Positions 26,930-36,215 of a DNA stretch of 64,000 bases are shown piece by piece. Made by a program: the position numbers and the translations under genes. Within the stretch, counting starts at the first letter, position 1. Each line of letters begins with the position of its first letter. The stretch covers positions 1 to 64,000 of the forward strand of contig PMSN01000008.1 of the NCBI GenBank assembly GCA_003167555.1. The letters are read 5' to 3'. The notes beneath the pieces were generated by a model, which saw only the letters and a list, made by a program, of their open reading frames with translations, did not search any database and was not told where the DNA came from. The stretch is from Spartobacteria bacterium (GTDB taxonomy: Bacteria > Verrucomicrobiota > Verrucomicrobiia > Chthoniobacterales > UBA10450).

Positions 26930-29077
26930 ATGCCAGCCCCGGCCGACGATCGTCCCACCTCCGCTCCCTGGAGCACCGCGTTCTTCACGCGCCTCCACCG
27001 TTACAAAGCACTCCTCCGAAGACGCTGGTGGATCCCGCTCCTGACGATTTGCCTCGGTCTTTTCGTGCAGGCCTGGCTCATTTATCAGACGCCGCCCTCC
27101 TTCCAGTCCATGAGCAAGATGATGCTCGCCGGCAAAATGAACATCGCGCAAAGTGCCGTCTACAGCGAAGACAGCGTTAATTTCTACGGCACGCAGATTC
27201 AGCTCATGCAGAGCACGGAAGTGCGCCAGAGCGCGGAAACGCTCGTCCGCTCGACCCATCCGGAAATGCAGCCGGTCCAGGTCGAGATCACGGTCTCACA
27301 AAGACCGCGTACCTCGATTTTCGATCTGATCGCGATTGGGAGCACCCCGGATTATACCCAGGCTTTTCTGAACGCCGTGATGCAGAAGTATCTCGATTTC
27401 AAAAAGGGCATGCGGGAAAATCAGGGCTCGACTGTCACGACCGCGATTACCGAGCAGCTCATCCAGGTGGAAAAAGATTTGCGCACTGCCGAGGATGAAA
27501 TGCTCGAGTTCCAGAAGCAGAATAACATCGGCTTCATTCAGGAAGAAGGGAACAGCGCCGCGCAATACCTCGTCCGGCTGAACCAGCAATACGCGCAGCT
27601 AAAAACCGAATACGATCTCCTTAGCCTGCTCGACCTCGATCAGAATCTCGATCGCGCCCAGGGCAAGACCGACACGAACCCGGCGGTGACGCAGCCGACC
27701 GAGGACAAGGGCATGGCTTTCTCCGACGTGGGCCCGGAAGGTGATTACCTGAAGGCGAAACAAGCCGTGCAGTTGCTGAAGGCTGAACGCGAAACGCTCT
27801 CGAAAGATTTGCGTCCGAAGCATCCGAAAATCATCAAGCTCAACGACGAAATTACGAAGCAGGAAAAGCTAATCGACTTGTTCCGCCAGGACACGGTCGA
27901 GAAGCTGGAGACGCGCCGGAAATCCATCGGCAAACAGATGGAAAACTTGCAAACCAACATCAAGGAGTGGGAAACGAAGGCGCTCGACCTGAGCCAGCGG
28001 CTCGCGCAGTTCAATCGCATCAAGGGAAAAGCCGATCGTCTGAAAACGCTTTACGATCGGCTCACGAACAACCTCAAAGAAGTTAACGTCTCGCAAAGTG
28101 TCGATAGCGGCGATCAGATTTCCATCATGGAGATGGCGGGTGCGCCCATCTCGGTGCGGCCGGGATTGTTCAAGAGCCTTCTCATCGGGCTGGGTTGCGG
28201 CGCCGTCGCCGGCATCGCCGTTCTTCTCTTGCTCGATCGGATCGACGATCGGATGGCTTCGTTCGGCGAATTTCAGCATCAATTTTCCGAGAACGTGCTC
28301 GGCCAGATCCCGAAGGAAAAAACCAAGGGCCGCGTCACGTTGTTGCAGCCCGACGATGCGCGGCACGTCTTCGCCGAGTCTTATCGGAACGTGCGTTCGT
28401 CGATCTTCTTCATGCCTTATGATGGACCGCGCCCGAAAACGCTCCTCATCACCAGCTCCGTGCCTAACGAAGGCAAATCGACCGTCGCCTCCAACCTCGC
28501 GATCACCATGGCGCTCTCCGGCGCGCGCACTTTGCTCATCGACGGCGACCTTCGCCGCGGCGCGCTCCGTGAAGCGTTTGGCATCTCTTCAAAGATCGGT
28601 TTCTCCGAGGTGTTGAAACAGGAAGTGAACTGGCAGGAAGTGGTCGTTCCCACCTCCTATCCGAATCTCTTCCTGATGCCGCGCGGCAAGACCCTCGGCC
28701 AGCCCAGCGAACATCTCCTGCGCGAATCGACCGATGCGCTCCTGCGCGAAGTTTACAATCACTACGACTACATCATCATCGACAGCTCGCCGGTTCTCGC
28801 CGCGGACGACTCCACCAGTCTCGCGCCCAAGATTGACGCCACCCTTTTCGTCGTCCGTCTCTCTTACACCTCGGCCCGGCTCACGCGGAAATCGCTCGAG
28901 CTGCTTTACAATCGCCAGGTGAATGTGCCCGGCGTCATTCTGAACTTCGTCGATACCTCCCTGCCGGAATATTATTACTACCAATATTCGGAGTACTACA
29001 ACACGCCGGCGCCGGTGGAAGAGCACGAGACGGTCGGGTCGCATCACAGCCAGCCCAAACAGATTCAGTCCTCGTAG
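26930..29077 (+). CDS. Polysaccharide co-polymerase / bacterial tyrosine autokinase, Wzc-like
   Basis: 715 residues, starting 4 bases after the export gene. An N-terminal membrane helix (about 30-52), Wzz-type periplasmic region, and long coiled coils (about 165-390, with Q/E/K-rich KQEKLIDLFRQDTVEKLETR) precede a second helix (about 420-440). The cytoplasmic BY-kinase domain has Walker A EGKST near 510, Walker A' LLIDGDLRR near 535 and Walker B YIIIDSS near 613. The C-terminus carries a tyrosine cluster (EYYYYQYSEYYN, about 679-691), the autophosphorylation sites. It controls polymer length and export with the Wza-like and polymerase proteins. Regulation by phosphorylation of the tail is known for the family; a matching phosphatase gene is not seen here. 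Confidence 0.96.
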   Translation: MPAPADDRPTSAPWSTAFFTRLHRYKALLRRRWWIPLLTICLGLFVQAWLIYQTPPSFQSMSKMMLAGKMNIAQSAVYSEDSVNFYGTQIQLMQSTEVRQSAETLVRSTHPEMQPVQVEITVSQRPRTSIFDLIAIGSTPDYTQAFLNAVMQKYLDFKKGMRENQGSTVTTAITEQLIQVEKDLRTAEDEMLEFQKQNNIGFIQEEGNSAAQYLVRLNQQYAQLKTEYDLLSLLDLDQNLDRAQGKTDTNPAVTQPTEDKGMAFSDVGPEGDYLKAKQAVQLLKAERETLSKDLRPKHPKIIKLNDEITKQEKLIDLFRQDTVEKLETRRKSIGKQMENLQTNIKEWETKALDLSQRLAQFNRIKGKADRLKTLYDRLTNNLKEVNVSQSVDSGDQISIMEMAGAPISVRPGLFKSLLIGLGCGAVAGIAVLLLLDRIDDRMASFGEFQHQFSENVLGQIPKEKTKGRVTLLQPDDARHVFAESYRNVRSSIFFMPYDGPRPKTLLITSSVPNEGKSTVASNLAITMALSGARTLLIDGDLRRGALREAFGISSKIGFSEVLKQEVNWQEVVVPTSYPNLFLMPRGKTLGQPSEHLLRESTDALLREVYNHYDYIIIDSSPVLAADDSTSLAPKIDATLFVVRLSYTSARLTRKSLELLYNRQVNVPGVILNFVDTSLPEYYYYQYSEYYNTPAPVEEHETVGSHHSQPKQIQSS

Positions 29078-29094
29078 CGGGCAGGCCAATTCTG

Positions 29095-29118
29095 CGGACC
29101 GTGACCTCGAGCGGTCCG
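29095..29118. other. Intercistronic hairpin
   Basis: CGGACCG and CGGTCCG form a perfect 7-bp stem with a 10-base loop in the 60-base gap between the autokinase and flippase genes. There is no T-run, so it is likelier an mRNA-processing or partial attenuation structure than a strong terminator. Confidence 0.4.
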
Positions 29119-29137
29119 ACGTGGCGCAAATCAACCG

Positions 29138-30457
29138 ATGAGCTTCTTCGGCCCGATTTCGCCGCCGGTGCTGGATGATACTTCCACCCCGATCATTCGC
29201 CGTGCCCTCCATCGCGCACGGGTCGTGGGCAACTTCGCGTTTGTGCAAGCGACCGTGCAGGCCATCGGATTCCTGAGCGGGATCGTCATCGTGCGGCATC
29301 TCGATCAGCGCGAGTACGCGTATTTCACGATCACGAACACGATGCAGGGAACGATCAACGTCCTCGCCGATATTGGCGTCAGCATCGGCCTCATCTCGAT
29401 CGGCGGCCGCGTCTGGCACGATGGACACCGCTTCGGTCAGCTCGTCAACACGGCGTTGCATCTTCGCCGGAAACTTGGCGCGGTCGCTCTCGTGGTCGTC
29501 ACTCCGATCTTGTATTTCATGCTGGTCAGAAACGGCGCCTCCCTCTCTTACACCGCGATCCTGATCGCGATTGTGTTCGTAGGCATCCTGGTTCAGCTCT
29601 CGCTCGGAGTGCTCAGCGTCGTCCCGCGGCTTCGTTCCGATATCGGCCGGATTCAGGCGATCGATATGACGGGGGCCGTTGCGCGTTTCGGCGCCTTGTG
29701 CGCGCTGATGTATTTGTTCCTGAATGGAGCGGTCGCGCTCGCTCTCGGCTGCGCCACGTTGATGCTGCAATATTGGATGCTGCGGAAATATGTGGCCGGC
29801 GTCATCGATCTGAAGGCGCCCGAGAATGCGGAGGATCGGCAGGCGATGCGTGGTTTCATTCGCAGCCAGGCGGCCAACGCGGTCTTCTTTTGTTTGCAGG
29901 GACAGATCACTGTGTTTCTCATCGGCTTCTTCGGTCACCGCATTTCTTCGGTGGCCGAAATCGGAGCGCTGGGCCGGCTCGCGATGATTTTCGCCGTGCT
30001 GAGCAATCTTCTCGCAAACGTCTTCGCGCCGGCCTTCGCGCGTTGTCAAAGTCCGCGCAAACTCCGCTGGCAATACGCGGCGATTGTCGGCGGCGTGGTT
30101 TGCTTCAGTCTCGTCGTCCTTGGAGTCGCGGCGTTGTTCCCGCGCGAATTTCTTTTTGTTCTCGGCAGCAAGTACTCTCACCTCGAAAAGGAATTGCTCT
30201 TCATGGTGGGCGGCGCGGTGCTGACCGCGCTCGCCGGCACGCTTTGGTCTTTGAATGCGGCCAAGGCGTGGATCGCCGGCTCGTGGCTTTACATTCCGCT
30301 CACGCTCGCCACACAAATCGCGCTCATCCCTTCGACGGATTTTTCGAGCGTAAGCGGGGTGCTCATCTTCAGTCTTGTCTCCGCGATCCCCAGTCTCTTG
30401 CTCAACCTTGTTCTGAGTTATCGCGGCTTCCGGAGCGTGCGCCTGGCGGCGGGGTGA
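29138..30457 (+). CDS. Polysaccharide flippase, Wzx/MOP family
   Basis: 439 residues with about 12 membrane helices arranged in two halves, as in MOP-superfamily exporters. The first helix begins after a 30-residue cytosolic N-terminus (VVGNFAFVQATVQAIGFLSGIVIVR). These proteins flip polyprenyl-diphosphate-linked repeat units to the periplasm. The family has few strict motifs, so the call rests on topology, size and position between the autokinase and glycosyltransferases. No RBS is obvious. It is followed after 3 bases by the next gene. Confidence 0.87.
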   Translation: MSFFGPISPPVLDDTSTPIIRRALHRARVVGNFAFVQATVQAIGFLSGIVIVRHLDQREYAYFTITNTMQGTINVLADIGVSIGLISIGGRVWHDGHRFGQLVNTALHLRRKLGAVALVVVTPILYFMLVRNGASLSYTAILIAIVFVGILVQLSLGVLSVVPRLRSDIGRIQAIDMTGAVARFGALCALMYLFLNGAVALALGCATLMLQYWMLRKYVAGVIDLKAPENAEDRQAMRGFIRSQAANAVFFCLQGQITVFLIGFFGHRISSVAEIGALGRLAMIFAVLSNLLANVFAPAFARCQSPRKLRWQYAAIVGGVVCFSLVVLGVAALFPREFLFVLGSKYSHLEKELLFMVGGAVLTALAGTLWSLNAAKAWIAGSWLYIPLTLATQIALIPSTDFSSVSGVLIFSLVSAIPSLLLNLVLSYRGFRSVRLAAG

Positions 30458-30460
30458 AGA

Positions 30461-31300
30461 ATGCCGAACTACGGTTACCATCTTGCCCGCGCCCAAGGGA
30501 CGACGATCCGCGCCTTCTATCACGCGTTTCTGCCTTTGATCGCGCGCCGGAAGGTTCAAGCGCCGCGCTCGTTCCCGCTCGAAGTCTTCGCCTATTCCGG
30601 CGCAGCCGCCTTGCCTGAGCAGGTGGCTTCCATTCGCTCTTTTCTCCGGCACGTCGGACGTCCGCCGCGTTTTACGGTCGTCTCCGATGGGACCTACACG
30701 CAGCGCAGCATCGAGCTACTTCTCGGACTCGATTCGGCGATTATTGTTTCGGACGCCAAGGACTGGGTCCCGCCAAATCTTCCCGTCGAAATCCAGCCAT
30801 ACTTAAGAGAGCATCCGACCGGACGGCAGCTCGCTCTCATCATGTCGCTGCCGACGAATGGCCCTGCCCTCTATCTCGATTCCGACGTTCTGTTCTTTGA
30901 AGGAGCGCAGGATCTCATTAAGTATGCCGAAGCGCGCGACGTCCCCGCCTTCTATCTGCGGGATTGCCGGTTTTCCGGGGATGGCCGGCTCTTGCGCGGT
31001 GCTGCCGAAGAAACCGATCCCGTGAACACAGGTTTTCTTCTCTTGTTCCAGGCGCTCGATTGGTCGTTAGGTATCCAGCGTTTCCTCGAGATGAACGGCG
31101 CGCCGAATTTCTTTACGAACCAGACGATCACGCACCTCACGATGCACGCGAATGGCGCGCAGCCGTTCGATCCGCGGAAATATGTGCTCCAGCTTGATGA
31201 CCAATTCGTTTATCCGGATCGTTATGCAGACGCCAGTCTCGCCCTGCGGCACTACGTTAATCCAGTGAGGCACAAATTTTGGACAACCCTGCCCAGTTGA
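30461..31300 (+). CDS. Putative nucleotide-sugar glycosyltransferase (GT-A, DxD)
   Basis: 279 residues. It starts with ATG 3 bases after the flippase stop, with a GGGG-rich RBS overlapping that gene. LYLDSDVLFF is a DxD metal/nucleotide-sugar motif in the setting typical of GT8-like GT-A folds, and DPVNTGFLLL resembles the acceptor-side loop of such enzymes. There is no signal peptide or membrane helix, so it is cytoplasmic. It probably adds one sugar of the EPS repeat unit. Exact family is not certain; donor and acceptor are unknown. Confidence 0.7.
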   Translation: MPNYGYHLARAQGTTIRAFYHAFLPLIARRKVQAPRSFPLEVFAYSGAAALPEQVASIRSFLRHVGRPPRFTVVSDGTYTQRSIELLLGLDSAIIVSDAKDWVPPNLPVEIQPYLREHPTGRQLALIMSLPTNGPALYLDSDVLFFEGAQDLIKYAEARDVPAFYLRDCRFSGDGRLLRGAAEETDPVNTGFLLLFQALDWSLGIQRFLEMNGAPNFFTNQTITHLTMHANGAQPFDPRKYVLQLDDQFVYPDRYADASLALRHYVNPVRHKFWTTLPS

Positions 31301-31314
31301 GGAGCGACCGCCCG

Positions 31315-32526
31315 ATGAGCAAACCGCTGCGCATACTTGCGATCGTGAATCTGCCTTGGGATCCGCGGTTCGGGGCAGCGCGCGTTTGGATCGAAATGGC
31401 GGAGGAATGGAGCAAGGCCGGACACGTCGTCGAAAAATTCTGTCTTACCGATGCTTTCCCGGCCGCGCCCGCTTCGCCCGCCAGAGCCGCGCTTCGTCTC
31501 ATGATGTTTCCCCGGCGCGCCCTGAGGTTCGTCCGCCGCAATGCGGAAAGGTTCGACGTGATCGATGCGCTCGTCGGCACGCTCCCGTTCACGAAAAGAT
31601 CGCTGCGGTTCGAGGGCCTGCTCGTGGCCCGTTCCGTGGGGCTTTACCGCCTTTACGAAAACTTTGAGCGCGCGGCCGCCAAACGCTGGCCAGCATCGTC
31701 GAGAGGCAAATTGCTCGGCCGAATGTTCTACTCGTTTTTTAACCAACGGAAGCACGCCGCCTCACAAGCGTCGGTCAAGAATTGCGATCTTCTGAATCTG
31801 CCGAACTCCGATGAGTTGCTTTGTCTTCGCGACGAAATGAAATCGACGAAAGCGGCTGTGGTGCTGCCGTACGGATTGGCGCCGGCCCGCCATCGGGCGT
31901 TGCACGACGCGGCGGTCCCCACCGAAGTTCGCTGGCGGAAAAAAAAGATAAGCTTCATCGGAATGTGGAGCCCACGAAAAGGCTGCAAAGACTGGCGCGA
32001 GATCATTCAACGCGTCCGCGCCCGCGTGCCCGACGCCTTCTTTCTTTTTCTGGGAACAATGACGGCGAACGATAATGTGATGGCCGATTTGGATCCCGCC
32101 ATGGCGGGCTTCGTGGAAATCATTCCGCAATTCGAGCCAGACCAGCTCCCTCAGTTGCTTTCGGACTGCGGGGTGGGCGCGTTTCCAAGTTACGTGGAAG
32201 GCTTCGGCCTGGCCGTCGTCGAACAGCTCGCGGCGGGAATCCCGACCGTTGCCTACGCCGCGCCAGGTCCCCGCGACATTCTTCAAGACAGTCTGCCCGA
32301 ATTGCTCGTCCCGACGGGCGATGTCGCCAGGTTCAGCGAAGCGATCAGCGAGATTCTCGCAAAGGACCCGGGTGCGTATCAAGCCATCCGGGATCGCAGC
32401 GCGGAAACGGCCGCGCGATTTTCGTGGCCGGAAATAGCGCGAGAGACTGCGAACGAATATCGGAGGCGGCTGAACGAGATCCTTTCGAGCGGTCGCACAG
32501 TTCCATCAGGCGATGCCAACTCCTAA
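31315..32526 (+). CDS. Glycosyltransferase family 4
   Basis: 403 residues from the ATG at 31315, which has GAGGAG 10 bases upstream; the frame from 31279 overlaps the preceding gene. GT-B fold: an N-terminal LAIVNLPWDPRFGAARVWIEMAEEW segment and a C-terminal donor-binding half with ISFIGMWSPRKG and the E-x7-E motif in EGFGLAVVEQLAAGIPTVAY. It transfers a sugar from a nucleotide donor to the growing lipid-linked unit at the cytoplasmic face. The 3' end overlaps the next gene by 14 bases. Confidence 0.9.
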   Translation: MSKPLRILAIVNLPWDPRFGAARVWIEMAEEWSKAGHVVEKFCLTDAFPAAPASPARAALRLMMFPRRALRFVRRNAERFDVIDALVGTLPFTKRSLRFEGLLVARSVGLYRLYENFERAAAKRWPASSRGKLLGRMFYSFFNQRKHAASQASVKNCDLLNLPNSDELLCLRDEMKSTKAAVVLPYGLAPARHRALHDAAVPTEVRWRKKKISFIGMWSPRKGCKDWREIIQRVRARVPDAFFLFLGTMTANDNVMADLDPAMAGFVEIIPQFEPDQLPQLLSDCGVGAFPSYVEGFGLAVVEQLAAGIPTVAYAAPGPRDILQDSLPELLVPTGDVARFSEAISEILAKDPGAYQAIRDRSAETAARFSWPEIARETANEYRRRLNEILSSGRTVPSGDANS

Positions 32527-33622
32527 CAGCCGGGTTCTGCAAATTGTCCCGCACTTGCCGGGCACGCTCGATGGCGTCGGCGACAGCGCGCTGAATCTCG
32601 CCAAGACATTGTTGACCGAACACAACATCACGACGCGGTTTGCTGTCGCCCAGGAAACAAGCGTCGCCGCGAAAGATGGATTCGAAGTGATCGCGGGATT
32701 GGATGAAGCCGCGGTCGACTCACTGGCCCGCGAATCCGATCACGTCATCTTGCACTACGTGAACTATGGGTATCAGGCGCGCGGTGTTCCCTTTCATTTG
32801 CGCCGCTTTGCCCGGCAGCTTCGTGGAAAACTCCGCGGCCGCTGGCTCACCGCGTTTCATGAGCTTTATGCTTTCGGGCCGCCTTGGGGCAGCGCGTTCT
32901 GGCTTCGGCCGCTCCAGGTGAAAATCGCGCGCGATCTAATCGATATTTCCGATGCCTGCTTCGTGAGCAACCGGACCATCGAGAACGAGATTCACGCTTA
33001 CGATCCCGCGAAAAAAATTTGTCTGGCGCCCGTCAGTTCGAATTTCGGCGAACCCGAGCTCACGGATTTCAGCGCAGCTTCGCCGAAAAGCTGGGCCATT
33101 TGCGGCGGCACCGCGCTGGTGGCCCGATCGTTGATCTCATTCCGCCGAATGCGCGAGGCGATCCCGGCCGCGTTTGCTCCCGCGCAACTGCACGTCATCG
33201 GTGGGCGGGATGAAGCCGCAACTCGCAGGCTGATCGCGGATATCGCGCAGAGCAATCCTGGTTTGTCCTGTAATTATCATCCGGAAGTGAGCGCCGAACG
33301 CGCTTCGGAATTGTTAAGGCAATGCTCGTTCGCCTGGCTCGATTATTTTGGGAAAGGCAGAATGTGGCCGGGAATGATTTTGAAATCGAGTGCATTTGCC
33401 GCGAGTTGCGCGCATGGATTGGTGCCGGTGCTTTCCCATCGAGAGGATGCGTTTTCGCTGGAGGGCGATCCATTTCCTGGCCTGTTTTTCATGACGCCCG
33501 GCCTTGTTCACTTTCCACCGCCGGATGATCTGCGAGCGATGCGCGAAAAAATCTACGCGTGGTATCACACTCACGCCGCCTCGCGGCTGCTTGCGCAAAT
33601 TTATTCGGAGGCCCTGGCATGA
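32513..33622 (+). CDS. Glycosyltransferase-like protein, diverged GT-B
   Basis: 369 residues. The N-terminal QIVPHLPGTLDGVGDSALNLAKTLL is the usual GT4 opening with a Gly-rich acceptor loop, and the following ILHYVNYGYQARGVPFHL and FHELYAFGPPWGSAFW are typical. The donor half is diverged: FAWLDYFGKGRMWPGMILKSSAFAASCAHGLVPVL stands where E-x7-E is expected, with Lys and Ser in place of the usual acids. It could be active with an altered donor site or non-catalytic. Overlaps the previous gene by 14 bases and the next by 4 (ATGA). Confidence 0.75.
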   Translation: MPTPNSRVLQIVPHLPGTLDGVGDSALNLAKTLLTEHNITTRFAVAQETSVAAKDGFEVIAGLDEAAVDSLARESDHVILHYVNYGYQARGVPFHLRRFARQLRGKLRGRWLTAFHELYAFGPPWGSAFWLRPLQVKIARDLIDISDACFVSNRTIENEIHAYDPAKKICLAPVSSNFGEPELTDFSAASPKSWAICGGTALVARSLISFRRMREAIPAAFAPAQLHVIGGRDEAATRRLIADIAQSNPGLSCNYHPEVSAERASELLRQCSFAWLDYFGKGRMWPGMILKSSAFAASCAHGLVPVLSHREDAFSLEGDPFPGLFFMTPGLVHFPPPDDLRAMREKIYAWYHTHAASRLLAQIYSEALA

Positions 33623-34518
33623 CGAGCTTCGAGGACCTGACGCTCGCCACAACCGCGCACAACAACGCGCAGATCTCCGCGGAGATGCTCCGATCTTTCG
33701 AGGCGAACCTGGGTCGCGTGGAGGAAATTGTCGTGGTCGATGATGGATCGGGGGAGTCCTACTCTGCTCCGGCGCTGAGCGCGCCGGTGCGCGTGATCCG
33801 AAACGAGAACGCCCTCGGATTTTGCAAGGCGTCCGATCTCGCCCTGCGCGAGGTCCGGACGAAATACGCGCTGCTCGCCGATGCCGATATCCTCTTCGAG
33901 CCGGGAGATTTTGCCGGCGGCTACTCCGAATTTCGGAAGGGGAACTGGGCTTGGGTAAACTTCCGGCAGATCAGTTTTCAAGGCGTGCCGCAGAGCGCTT
34001 ACGAACAGCCGATGATGCCGCCATTGGTCTTCGCCGCCGGCAACCAGGCCTTCAGATTCTGGGAGAAATTTCAAAGCGGCCCGGCTGAGCCGTGGGCGGA
34101 GCATCGAATCGTTGAAGTGGAAGCCGCGCATTCGAGTTGCACACTCGTGAATATGGAGGCGTTCCGCGCGGTCGGCGGCTTCGACCCCTGGTATTGGCAA
34201 TGCCAGTCCGACGTCGATCTCAGTCTGCGGCTGCGCCAGAATCGCCATCGCGTCGGAATTGATTTTGGCTACCGCGTGAAACACGATGGCGCCGGTGGCA
34301 AAGGCGGCGGGCCGGTGCGCGTCCTCGATCTTTATCGATCGCGCATTTATCTCTACGAAAAATTTCATCCCTCCAGCCGTTTTTATCTGCGCCCTTTACT
34401 GCTCGTTAGGCATGTTTTCGAGCTGGGCTGGTTCGCTCTGGTTGCTCTGTTCAAAAAGGAACCGAGACTGCAACTGCGTCTCGAAATGCTGAAAGGAGTT
34501 CTGAAGGGTTATCGCTGA
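33619..34518 (+). CDS. Glycosyltransferase family 2
   Basis: 299 residues from the ATG at 33619, overlapping the previous stop as ATGA. GT-A fold: LTLATTAHNNAQISAEMLRSFE, VVVDDGSGE (first Asp), LLADADILFE (DxD), and EAAHSSCTLVNMEAFRAVGGFDPWYWQCQSDVDLSLRLRQ (the ED-type catalytic segment, here SDVD). A helix near the C-terminus (LVRHVFELGWFALVALF) may associate with the membrane. It is a rhamnosyl- or similar transferase by general resemblance only; the sugar cannot be assigned. Confidence 0.88.
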   Translation: MTSFEDLTLATTAHNNAQISAEMLRSFEANLGRVEEIVVVDDGSGESYSAPALSAPVRVIRNENALGFCKASDLALREVRTKYALLADADILFEPGDFAGGYSEFRKGNWAWVNFRQISFQGVPQSAYEQPMMPPLVFAAGNQAFRFWEKFQSGPAEPWAEHRIVEVEAAHSSCTLVNMEAFRAVGGFDPWYWQCQSDVDLSLRLRQNRHRVGIDFGYRVKHDGAGGKGGGPVRVLDLYRSRIYLYEKFHPSSRFYLRPLLLVRHVFELGWFALVALFKKEPRLQLRLEMLKGVLKGYR

Positions 34519-34630
34519 ATCCAATCCCGCTCAGACTCATGCTTCGCTCGACGATCATCTCGATCGGCTGATCAAGAAATACGAGGGCACCGATCAACCG
34601 GCTGAAACTCCCGCGTGGATTCTTCCGCCC

Positions 34631-35212
34631 TTGAGCTGTCAGTTTCTCGAGGAGGCCGCCGCGCTCTTGCCTAACGACAGCAGCGCCTTTGAGTTCGGCT
34701 CCGGACGCTCCACCCACGCTTTGCGCCGCGCCTTTGCCGCCACGGCCAGCATCGAGGATTCCGGCGATTGGCTGAGCCGCACGGAACAACTGGAAGGATC
34801 GGTCGCGAAACGCGGGACCGATTATTCCCAGGTCATTCCGCTGACGCGCTGCTGGAATCGCCTGCGCCCGATTGAGTCGTTTGACGTCCCCGCGCAAAAA
34901 GAAGCTCTCCAGCACCTCAGGCTAGCCCGGTTGATTCTCGTCGACAGTCCGCCCAATCCCGCCAAACGCGAGCATGCGCTTTTTCTGGCGCTGCATCACT
35001 CGCCGGCGGGTGCGGTCATCGTCCTGGACGATCTCGAGGTCGCTGCGACCGCGCGTTTCACCGAGCGCCTGGCCCGCCAGAACGCGAACCTCTTTCGCTT
35101 CTGGCGCGTGCGGATCGATCATCAGATCGGCGTTTTCCTCAAGGTGCGGCCGGGAAGAATTCGCTCGCGGCCGACTTTCAGAGAGTTTGTGGGGGCCTGG
35201 CTGCGCGCCTGA
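34631..35212 (+). CDS. Putative SAM methyltransferase-like protein, start unresolved
   Basis: 193 residues from the first TTG, but coding appears to extend upstream: codons from about 34505, straight after an in-frame TGA at 34502, give a plausible protein segment (IAESNPAQTHASLDDHLDRL, then KKYEGTDQPAETPAWILPP) without any ATG, GTG or TTG. The true start may be a rare codon (ATC 34511 or CTG 34568). The core shows FEFGSGRSTHALRRAF, a motif-I-like glycine loop, then SIEDS at strand 2, and LARLILVDSPPN with VIVLDDLE, resembling class I methyltransferases. A role in EPS decoration is inferred from position. Confidence 0.6.
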   Translation: MSCQFLEEAAALLPNDSSAFEFGSGRSTHALRRAFAATASIEDSGDWLSRTEQLEGSVAKRGTDYSQVIPLTRCWNRLRPIESFDVPAQKEALQHLRLARLILVDSPPNPAKREHALFLALHHSPAGAVIVLDDLEVAATARFTERLARQNANLFRFWRVRIDHQIGVFLKVRPGRIRSRPTFREFVGAWLRA

Positions 35213-35222
35213 AATTTCCTTC

Positions 35223-36215
35223 GTGAAAATCCTGCTCGGATCGCACCATTTTTTTCCCAGTACCGGCGGGATCGAAACGGTTTCTAATTTGCTCGCGAGA
35301 GAATTTGTCGAGCTGGGACATGAAGTGCGCTTGATCACGCAAACCGAAGGCGGCGGCGAATTTCCTTTTCCAGTTATTCGCCGGCCCGGGCCCATGGAAT
35401 TGTTTCGCCAGGTCCGCTGGTGCGACGTCTTTCTCCAAAATAACATTTCGCTTCGGACACTCTGGCCGTTGCTTTTTGTGCGGAAACCGCTCTGCATCGC
35501 GCACCAGACGTGGATTACCAACGCGGACGGCACGGTGGGTTGGCAACACCGCTTGAAGCGCTTCGGCATGCGCTTCGCCAAATCGCTCGCCATCAGCAAC
35601 GCGATCGCGGAGCAATTGCCGTCGACTTCTGTTCGGGTGGGCAATCCTTACAACGACGAAGTTTTTCGGAACCTCCAAACCGTGCGAACGAAGGAGCTAA
35701 TTTTCGTCGGACGTCTCGTCTCCGACAAAGGCGCCGATCTTCTTCTCGAGGCGCTGGCTTTGCTGGAGACGAAACCTCGTTTCACCATCGCGGGAGACGG
35801 CCCGGAACGCGCGCGCCTGGAAAAACAAGCCGCCGATTTGAAGCTTCAATCGCAGATTGATTTCATTGGGAACCAGACCGGCGAGCAGCTCGCGAAAATT
35901 CTGAACGAGCACCAAATTCTGGTCGTGCCCTCCCGGTGGCGGGAGCCGTTTGGGATCGTCGCGCTCGAAGGGATCGCGTGCGGTTGCGTGGTGGTTGGTT
36001 CCGCGGAGGGCGGTCTCGCGGAAGCCATCGGCGCGTGCGGAGCTACTTTTCCAAACGGCAACGTGCGGGCGCTGGCGGATGCGCTGGCCCGACTTCTCGG
36101 CGACCCAAAGGAATGCGACCGGCTCCGCCAAAATGCGAGCGCGCATCTCTCGAGCTTCACACCGCGGCACGTCGCGGAAATTTATCTCGAGACGATGGAG
36201 AGCGCACGGCGATGA
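35223..36215 (+). CDS. Glycosyltransferase family 4
   Basis: 330 residues from a GTG at 35223; the longer open frame from 34974 runs over the preceding gene in another frame and is rejected. GT-B: HHFFPSTGGIETVSNLLAREFVELGHEVRLIT at the N-terminus, LIFVGRLVSDKGADLLLEAL, IAGDGPER, and E-x7-E in REPFGIVALEGIACGCVVVG. Compact for the family. Ends with an ATGA overlap into the next gene. Probably adds one sugar of the repeat unit. Confidence 0.92.
   Translation: MKILLGSHHFFPSTGGIETVSNLLAREFVELGHEVRLITQTEGGGEFPFPVIRRPGPMELFRQVRWCDVFLQNNISLRTLWPLLFVRKPLCIAHQTWITNADGTVGWQHRLKRFGMRFAKSLAISNAIAEQLPSTSVRVGNPYNDEVFRNLQTVRTKELIFVGRLVSDKGADLLLEALALLETKPRFTIAGDGPERARLEKQAADLKLQSQIDFIGNQTGEQLAKILNEHQILVVPSRWREPFGIVALEGIACGCVVVGSAEGGLAEAIGACGATFPNGNVRALADALARLLGDPKECDRLRQNASAHLSSFTPRHVAEIYLETMESARR

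Noticed and set aside
28589-30652. 687-residue open frame antisense to the autokinase and flippase
   Set aside because: Charged low-complexity sequence (Arg, Asp, Glu, His) mirroring real genes; crosses two well-supported genes.
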